The translations under genes were made by a program, and so were the position numbers. This document shows, piece by piece, positions 58,330 to 64,000 of a stretch of 64,000 nucleotides of DNA. Position 1 is the stretch's first letter, and the number at the start of each line of letters is the position of its first letter. The notes beneath the pieces are model-generated. The model had not been told where the DNA came from, ran no database searches, and saw only the letters and a list, made by a program, of their open reading frames with translations. Source of the stretch: Bradyrhizobium jicamae (GTDB taxonomy: Bacteria; Pseudomonadota; Alphaproteobacteria; Rhizobiales; Xanthobacteraceae); NCBI RefSeq assembly GCF_001440395.1, contig NZ_LLXZ01000039.1, forward strand, positions 1-64,000, read 5' to 3'.

Positions 58330-60852
58330 ATGTTTCGCGTTCTTAGCTGTCTTACTGCCGAGCACGATTGGCGACTTGTTTTGCTCGCCGGCCTGGTTTG
58401 CTTCGTTGCCTGTATCGTTGCCGTCACGATTTTTCATCGCGCCGTCGCGTCGCAAGCCAGGACGCGGCTGATCTGGATTGCGATTGCCGGCGCCGCGATC
58501 GGATACGGGATATGGGCGACCCATTTCATCGCCATGCTCGCCTATGAGCCGGGCGTTTCAACCGGGTACGGCATCGCCTTGACCGCATTGTCGCTCGCCG
58601 CGGCGATGATACTGACTTCCTGCGGACTTGGTTTTGCTGCCAGCGATCCAGACCGGTGGCGTGCCCCCGTCGGTGGCGCGGTTATCGGCGCCGGCATTGC
58701 GAGCATGCACTATCTCGGCATGTGGGCGCTCGAGGTGCCCGGCCACGTGAGCTGGGCGCCGGATCTCGTGCTGGCATCGATCGCTTTCGGCATGTTCTTC
58801 GGCTGTGCCGCTCTGGCCATCGCTACGCGCCATATCGACCGGCGGAGAACGCTTGCTGCCGCGCTCCTGCTGACGCTGGCCATCGTCTCGCATCATTTTA
58901 TCGCGATGGGCGCGGCGTTGATCGTTCCCGATCCGACGCGGACGACCGACACCTTGTCGCTTTCTCCGACCTTCCTCGCGCTGCTGATTGCCGGCGTGGC
59001 CTTGTCGGTGCTCGGGATGAGCCTTATCGGGGTGCTGGCGGATCGCCGTCTTGCCAACCGTACCCGCAAATTCGAGGAAATCATCAGCCAGTTGTCGCTC
59101 GCCCGGCAAGAGGTCGAAGCATCGCAAAGAGAATTGCAGGAACAGAAGCTCAGGTTGGACACGGCCATCAATCACATGGGCGAGGGCCTTTGCATGTTCG
59201 ATGCCGAGAAGCGGCTTGTCGTATGCAATGATCGCTATGCCAAAATGTATCGGCTGCCGCCGGAACTGCTGGAGCCGGGAACGCCGCACCACGAAGTCAT
59301 CGCGCATCGGATTGCGAACGGCATTCTCAAAGGCGAGACCAGCGATAGCGCCGCGAACCGGTTGCTCTCCGCGCTGAATGCGTTGCCGCCCGACGCCGTC
59401 GCAAGCAGGGTCGACGAACTCGCCGACGGTCGATTGATCTGCGTTACCCGGCAACCAATGGCAGACGGAGGATGGGTGGCAACTCACCTCGACGTCACCG
59501 AGCAGCGACAGTCCGAAGCCAGAATCATTCATATGGCCCAGCATGACGCGCTGACGGACCTGCCCAATCGCGTACGGCTGCGGGTGCGCATGGAGCACGC
59601 CCTCGCAATCACCCGAGAGGGAGGATCCGGCCTTGCCGTGTTCATGCTCGATCTCGATCGCTTCAAGGAAGTCAACGATACGCTCGGCCATCCGGCAGGC
59701 GACCGGCTCCTGCAAGCCGTCGCCGCGCGGTTGCTCGAATGCATCCGCGATACCGCCCTGATTGCACGGCTGGGCGGCGACGAGTTCGCCGTTATCGACT
59801 ACGTGACCAACCCCGTCGTCGAAGCCACGGGTCTCGCCGAGAAAATCAGCCACGCGCTTTGCAAACCGTTCGATCTTGGCGATCATCAGGTGACCATCGG
59901 CACCAGCATCGGCATTGCCATCGCGCCACGCGACGGCGCCAACCCTGACGAGATCCTCAAGAGTGCGGATCTCGCGCTCTATTCGGCCAAGAGCGGCGGG
60001 CGCGGTTCATTCCGCTTCTTCGAGCCCGAGCTGGACCAGCTCATGCATGCCCGGCGCAATATGGAGCGCGACATGCGTGATACGCTTGCCAGGGGTGAAT
60101 TCGAGCTTCATTACCAGGCGATCATCAATGCCGGAAGTGGCGAACCCTCCGGCTTTGAGGCACTCTTGCGCTGGCATCATCCGCAACGCGGTTTGATCAT
60201 GCCGGCCGAATTCATCCCGCTGGCGGAAGAGACAGGCTTGATCCTGCCCATCGGAGATTGGGTAATGAGGGCCGCTTGCAGCGAGGCGGCCAAATGGCCC
60301 GATGACCTCAAGATCGCGGTAAATCTGTCACCTGCTCAATTCAGGAGCAAGGAGCTGGTTTCGACCATCGTCGGCGCGCTCGCGAACTCGGGCATAGCTG
60401 CCCAGAGGCTGGAGCTCGAGGTCACCGAAACGATCACCATGCATGACAGCGAGGCGGTGTTCGCTGCGCTGGATCAGCTGCACGGACTGGGCGTGCGAAT
60501 TGCCCTCGATGATTTCGGCACCGGCTATTCATCGCTGAGCCTGCTTCAGAAGTTTCCATTCGACAAGATCAAGATCGATCGTAGCTTCGTCAACGCGTTG
60601 TCGGGTACAAACGAAGAGTCACGGCTGATCGCACGCGCGGTGGTTCGGTTTGCAACCAGTCTCGGCAAGACGACGACAGCCGAAGGAGTCGAAACCGGGG
60701 AACAGCTGGCGATTCTCCGCGCAGAGGCATGCGATGAAATGCAAGGCTATTACTTCAATCGGCCAATATGCGCCGCCGAAGTTCTGAAAATGATGCACCG
60801 ACACGTCAAATCCCTGAGGCGGCCTAGCGAAGTCAGGGCAGCCGCGTACTGA
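58330..60852 (+). CDS. MHYT-PAS-GGDEF-EAL membrane protein for cyclic di-GMP turnover
   Basis: The 840-residue protein has an N-terminal membrane part with three MHYT-type motifs (WATHFIAM, SMHYLGMW, SHHFIAMG), a proposed metal or gas sensor. A coiled linker and PAS domain follow, then a GGDEF domain with intact GGDEF at 482-486 and an EAL domain with EAL at 610-612 (GFEALLRWHHP). Both enzyme halves look complete, so it could make and break cyclic di-GMP, or only one may be active. No RxxD inhibition site precedes GGDEF. The 209 bases upstream hold no gene. Confidence 0.93.
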   Translation: MFRVLSCLTAEHDWRLVLLAGLVCFVACIVAVTIFHRAVASQARTRLIWIAIAGAAIGYGIWATHFIAMLAYEPGVSTGYGIALTALSLAAAMILTSCGLGFAASDPDRWRAPVGGAVIGAGIASMHYLGMWALEVPGHVSWAPDLVLASIAFGMFFGCAALAIATRHIDRRRTLAAALLLTLAIVSHHFIAMGAALIVPDPTRTTDTLSLSPTFLALLIAGVALSVLGMSLIGVLADRRLANRTRKFEEIISQLSLARQEVEASQRELQEQKLRLDTAINHMGEGLCMFDAEKRLVVCNDRYAKMYRLPPELLEPGTPHHEVIAHRIANGILKGETSDSAANRLLSALNALPPDAVASRVDELADGRLICVTRQPMADGGWVATHLDVTEQRQSEARIIHMAQHDALTDLPNRVRLRVRMEHALAITREGGSGLAVFMLDLDRFKEVNDTLGHPAGDRLLQAVAARLLECIRDTALIARLGGDEFAVIDYVTNPVVEATGLAEKISHALCKPFDLGDHQVTIGTSIGIAIAPRDGANPDEILKSADLALYSAKSGGRGSFRFFEPELDQLMHARRNMERDMRDTLARGEFELHYQAIINAGSGEPSGFEALLRWHHPQRGLIMPAEFIPLAEETGLILPIGDWVMRAACSEAAKWPDDLKIAVNLSPAQFRSKELVSTIVGALANSGIAAQRLELEVTETITMHDSEAVFAALDQLHGLGVRIALDDFGTGYSSLSLLQKFPFDKIKIDRSFVNALSGTNEESRLIARAVVRFATSLGKTTTAEGVETGEQLAILRAEACDEMQGYYFNRPICAAEVLKMMHRHVKSLRRPSEVRAAAY

Positions 60853-60866
60853 CGGCGGGATTGAGT

Positions 60867-61541
60867 CTACTGCAACCCGGTGTCGCCGCTGGTGCGCTTC
60901 TTGGCGAGGTCCATTTCGGTCACCGCGATCAGGATCTCGGCGCGGGTTTTCAGGTCGGGCGCTTCCAGCATCGCCTGCTTCTCCGCCGGGCCGTAGGGCG
61001 ACATCATTGCGAGAGCGTTGACCAGCGCCTCGTTCGGCGCGCTCTCGATACCTTCCCAATCCACTTTCAGATTGTTGGCGTTGAGAAAGTCGGTCAGCAC
61101 GTCGAGCAAGGCCGTGCGGTCGACCGCTTCCTCGCCCTTGCGCGCGACGAAATCGTCGACATAAGGGAAGAAGTCCACCTTGCATTGCCGGTACGCGGTC
61201 AGGACCCTGATTTCCTCCACGACCTTGAATCGGGCGACGCCGGTCAATTCGAGGATGTAGCGCCCGTCGCCGGATTCGGCGAGCTGGGTGATGCGGCCGA
61301 CGCAGCCGACCCGGAAGAGCTCTGGCCTTGCCTCGTCTCTAGAGTGGGAAATATCCGGCTGGATCATCCCGATCAGCCGGTGACCGTCGCGCAGTGCGTC
61401 GTCCACCATCGCCAGATAGCGCGGCTCGAAGATATTGAGCGGCATCTGGCCGCGCGGCAGCAACAGCGCGCCCGGCAACGGAAACACCGGAACGATTTCG
61501 GGAAGCTCGCCGGGTCCGCGGTATTCGGCATTGATCGGCAT
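60867..61541 (-). CDS. LON N-terminal-domain protein (stand-alone)
   Basis: The 224-residue protein is the substrate-binding LON domain without the ATPase or peptidase: VFPLPGALLLPRGQMPLNIFEPRYLAMVDDAL at the start and RFKVVEEIRVLTAYRQCKVDFF in the middle. Such proteins occur next to thioredoxin-TPR genes in alphaproteobacteria. The role is unknown, perhaps as an adaptor. It is 73 bases downstream of the thioredoxin-TPR gene on the same strand and converges on the MHYT gene. Confidence 0.92.
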   Translation of the reverse strand: MPINAEYRGPGELPEIVPVFPLPGALLLPRGQMPLNIFEPRYLAMVDDALRDGHRLIGMIQPDISHSRDEARPELFRVGCVGRITQLAESGDGRYILELTGVARFKVVEEIRVLTAYRQCKVDFFPYVDDFVARKGEEAVDRTALLDVLTDFLNANNLKVDWEGIESAPNEALVNALAMMSPYGPAEKQAMLEAPDLKTRAEILIAVTEMDLAKKRTSGDTGLQ

Positions 61542-61614
61542 CGGCGGTTCCGGTCAGTTTCTTGGTTTGGTGCGTATGCTCTTCACAAACCAGTTTCCAC
61601 GGATTTGGATCGGT

Positions 61615-62538
61615 CTACGAGAAAAGAATCGTCGACAGCCGCTTTCGTCCCTCGACGGTCGCTTCGTCGGCGCCGCCCCAGGCCTCGAAGAACTGCACGA
61701 GCTGCTTGCGCGCGCCGTCATCGTTCCATTTTCGATCGCGCTTGACGATCTCCAGCAACTGGTTGGTCGCCTCGCTGCGCTTGCCGAGCGCGTTGAGCGC
61801 GGTCGCCAGGTCAAATCGCGCCTGATGGTCGAGCGGGTTTGCGGCGACCTTCTGCTCCAGCTCGGTCACCGGGCCGACCGACTGCGCCTGCTCGGCGAGG
61901 TCGATCGAGGCCTGCACCGCCTTGACCGCAGCGTCGTTGCGCTTCGATTCCGGAACCATCGCCAGGGTCTGCTTGGCCTGTTCGATCGCGCCCGTCGTCA
62001 CGTAGCACTTCGCCAATCCCGCCAGCGCCGCGATATTGGTAGCATCAAAGCCCAGCACCTCGGCATAGATCTGGGCTGCTGCGGCCGGATCGCCCTCCGC
62101 CAGCACGGCCTCGGCTTCCTGCAGGATTTCCGCAATGTTCGGCTCGCCCGGCGCTGTCATGCCCTTGGTCAGCTTGTCGATGAAGGCGTTGACCTGGCTC
62201 TCCGGCACCGCGCCCATGAAGCCATCAGCGGGTTGGCCGTTGACGAACGCGATCACGGCCGGGATCGACTGGATGCCCATCTGGCCCGGAATGGCCGGAT
62301 GGTGGTCGATATTCATCTTGACCAGCTTGACCTTGCCCTTGGCGGCGCGGACCGCCTTTTCGAGCACGGGCGTGAGCTGTCGGCAGGGGCCGCACCATTC
62401 CGCCCAGAAGTCGATCAGCACCGGCTGCCGCTTCGATTCCTCGATGACATCCTTCACGAAGGCCTGGGTGGTCGTCTCCTTGATCAGATCGGGTACTGCC
62501 TGCGGTGCCGGGCCGCCGCCCTGCTCAACTATCGTCAC
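61615..62538 (-). CDS. cnoX: Thioredoxin-TPR fusion protein (CnoX/YbbN-like)
   Basis: The 307-residue protein joins a thioredoxin domain (PVLIDFWAEWCGPCRQLTPVL, Cys49 and Cys52) to a C-terminal TPR-like part from about residue 130. CnoX/YbbN proteins of this layout protect thiols of folding proteins in the cytoplasm. The intact CGPC makes it redox active, unlike the E. coli version. The GTG at 62538, behind a GAGG site, is taken as start; an ATG at 62619 would add 27 residues. Confidence 0.88.
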   Translation of the reverse strand: MTIVEQGGGPAPQAVPDLIKETTTQAFVKDVIEESKRQPVLIDFWAEWCGPCRQLTPVLEKAVRAAKGKVKLVKMNIDHHPAIPGQMGIQSIPAVIAFVNGQPADGFMGAVPESQVNAFIDKLTKGMTAPGEPNIAEILQEAEAVLAEGDPAAAAQIYAEVLGFDATNIAALAGLAKCYVTTGAIEQAKQTLAMVPESKRNDAAVKAVQASIDLAEQAQSVGPVTELEQKVAANPLDHQARFDLATALNALGKRSEATNQLLEIVKRDRKWNDDGARKQLVQFFEAWGGADEATVEGRKRLSTILFS

Positions 62539-63042
62539 GGTATCCTCGCCTGATGTGCTTTGCGGGTGCTGGTCGGAAACAGGGTGGGGTTCTAGCACGT
62601 CCCGGAACCAAGTTCTCATCCGCTAGATGGCGGCTTGGCCACAAAATTCAATTGGTCGCAGGGGGGCGTTCCGCCACCCGGCCCGAGCGGAGATCGGGGG
62701 CAAAAAACCTCCGCCCGCCCCCGTCATGCGGTGATGGGGGCGGTACTTGAGGCTTGCGCCGGTGTCGATTGGCGTTCGGGACGCGGGCCGCGCCGTTCGG
62801 AGCCCTCCTGTTGGCGTTTGGGGCAGAATCGCCCGCAGGCCGATAGTGACCCGATCCTGGTTCCGAATCGCACCCTTTGACCCGGTTGGGCCGATCGGGC
62901 GTGGTTTCGAGCTGATTCGAGCACGTTTGTTAATGAAATCGATTAAACAGGCGTCATCAGATTGCGTTCGGACTGTTGCATTCCCGGTCCGCATTTGGCA
63001 TAGGTCTGCCGCTGACGGCGAGCGATCGCCGCCATCTCGGAT
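62539..63042. other. Intergenic region upstream of cnoX-like gene
   Basis: This 504-base stretch holds the promoter for the thioredoxin-TPR gene and leads to tRNA-Gly. No coding frame is convincing: the one on the minus strand from 63141 mirrors the tRNA. A GC-rich hairpin at 62715-62743 has a six-T run nearby on the minus strand; see the separate entry. Confidence 0.6.
62702..62743 (-). terminator. Possible terminator-like hairpin on the minus strand
   Basis: CCGCCCCCATCA and TGACGGGGGCGG form a 12-base stem with one A-C mismatch and a five-base loop, followed after seven bases by TTTTTT. The spacer before the T-run weakens the case. No annotated gene on the minus strand ends just upstream of it, so it may end a small RNA or be chance. 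Confidence 0.35.
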
Positions 63043-63117
<75 letters not shown>

Positions 63118-63153
63118 GATTTCTTTGATCGGCAACGCCATGATCCAACGACA

Positions 63154-63179
63154 GGCCGCCCTTTGGCGGCCTTTCGTTT
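63154..63179 (+). terminator. Intrinsic terminator after tRNA-Gly
   Basis: GGCCGCC pairs with GGCGGCC around CTTT and is followed by TTTCGTTT, 37 bases after the tRNA. Confidence 0.85.
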
Positions 63180-63196
63180 GCGCCGTTGCGGCGCGC

Positions 63197-64000
63197 TTAC
63201 CTCGGAATGCGATAGACCCAGATCCGGGCCTTTCCTGAGTTCACGTTGCGAACCAGGCCGGGGAAGACACCGCTGACCGGCTTGTTCAGATAGATGAACA
63301 ATTGCCCGTCGCGGGTGGCTCTGAATTTCTCGTCGAGCCGCCCGTTCGTCGGCTCGCCGTCAATGAAGTTCTCCTCATTGCCGGTCTCGCCGTAGCGAAG
63401 GATAACGCGTCCCATGGGCCGGTCGAGTGTCCGCTTGAGCGGATAGGCTGCTGCAAGCAAACCGAACCGTCCGAGCGCAACGGCTGAATCGAGCACGCCG
63501 TCATTCTTCCAATCGGGCAGGAAGGCGCGAAGCGGCATACCACCCGGCCCCGACGGCGCGCCGAGGAATCGCCAGTCGTCGTCCTTCTCCAGGACGAACT
63601 GATATTGTCCGCGCCTCTCAAGCGTGACGCCGACCGGCGTGCAAAGGTTGGCGGTGTCGAATTCGGCAAGATCGACGCCACGACACGCTGTCGAAGCGCA
63701 GGTGCTGGGGAAGCTGCCGTCGGAGGCCCGCTTGCACAGCTTCATGTCATCCGGATCGCAGACGTCGAGCGCGACCGGCTTCTGCGCCGGTTTGCAAAAG
63801 TTGCCGAGGCTGTCGCGGATATTGAAGAGATAGTGGCTGGCAAGCGAAAAGCCGCCGACCAGGAAGATGACTGCAAAAAATGCAGGGGCAACCTTCAGCT
63901 TGATGTCGGTGATGAATTGTCGGTAGACGTCCTTCAGCCTGAAGCCCGCGATGAAGCTATCGCTGAGCAACATCGTGATCAGGATGACGACGGCGAAAAA
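63197..64000 (-). CDS. Membrane protein with Cys-rich periplasmic part (5' end outside window)
   Basis: The frame is open to the right edge (base 64000), so the N-terminus is missing; 267 residues are visible. A first helix crosses the window edge (FFAVVILITMLLSDSFIAGF), a second lies near KVAPAFFAVIFLVGGFSLASHY, and the rest is likely periplasmic. Six Cys residues lie in a 46-residue stretch after the second helix, and more than one disulfide is likely. I recognise no family. The gene ends 17 bases after the tRNA terminator. Confidence 0.75.
   Translation of the reverse strand, partial: FFAVVILITMLLSDSFIAGFRLKDVYRQFITDIKLKVAPAFFAVIFLVGGFSLASHYLFNIRDSLGNFCKPAQKPVALDVCDPDDMKLCKRASDGSFPSTCASTACRGVDLAEFDTANLCTPVGVTLERRGQYQFVLEKDDDWRFLGAPSGPGGMPLRAFLPDWKNDGVLDSAVALGRFGLLAAAYPLKRTLDRPMGRVILRYGETGNEENFIDGEPTNGRLDEKFRATRDGQLFIYLNKPVSGVFPGLVRNVNSGKARIWVYRIPR

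Overview
The window is an ordinary, gene-dense, GC-rich chromosomal segment of an alphaproteobacterium, most likely Bradyrhizobium or a close relative in the Nitrobacteraceae. This rests on the alphaproteobacterial gene families present (HemJ, CenR-type regulator, Tim44-like protein, UPF0314, LptE, HslV/HslU pair with two genes between), the parS/parAB/gid cluster, two glnK-amtB pairs, and several families of roughly 80-120 nt inverted repeats of a kind typical of Bradyrhizobium. The genus call is made by eye, not by database search. No prophage, insertion sequence, integron or CRISPR array was seen.

Layout. 1-3606 holds the end of a periplasmic nitrate reductase operon (napA cut by the window edge, napB, napC). 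3667-7388 has a small exported Cys-rich protein resembling SUEL lectins, an exported protein of unknown function and a hybrid histidine kinase with a degenerate receiver. 7491-12207 (minus strand) is hisB-DUF2628-hisH-hisA-hisF-hisE-coaA. 12459-15473 (plus) is hslV, an AAC(6')-like acetyltransferase, UPF0314 and hslU. 15663-19627 has a multi-spanning membrane protein and the convergent smr-mltA-tim44 group. 20054-23364 is secB plus dnaQ-coaE-maf-ppsR.

The gap 23365-23816 is the best candidate for the chromosome origin: ppsR reads leftward and hemJ-rho-mnmE-mnmG-rsmG-parA-parB read rightward, the gap has several DnaA-box-like 9-mers, GANTC sites and an AT-rich tract, and three perfect 16-bp parS sites lie 3.7 to 6 kb away. 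hemE, which I expect beside this gap in related genomes, is absent here.

32262-38471 has a frameshifted, internally deleted pseudogene, holA-lptE-leuS and a membrane diguanylate cyclase. 38579-43008 has yggS, a hydratase, an L,D-transpeptidase-like gene, a CenR-like regulator, a cyclic-nucleotide-binding protein and xthA. 43255-47879 is aminotransferase-ftsK-lolA (cell envelope and division). 48071-53194 has a GFA protein, a DUF4240 protein and two consecutive glnK-amtB operons, one with a candidate sigma-54 promoter and a good intrinsic terminator. 53442-58120 has a GYF-domain membrane protein, tesB, a UbiH-family hydroxylase, a Trm112-like protein and a TetR gene divergent from a small membrane protein across two matching palindromic operators. 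58330-64000 has an MHYT-PAS-GGDEF-EAL protein, a LON-domain protein, a thioredoxin-TPR protein, tRNA-Gly(GCC) and a membrane protein cut by the right edge.

I found no clearly novel multi-gene system. The most useful leads are the origin region and parS cluster, the TetR palindrome pair with its orphan membrane protein, the SUEL-like secreted protein, the AAC(6')-like gene inside the hsl operon, the deleted pseudogene beside holA, and the inverted-repeat families that concentrate in convergent gene gaps.
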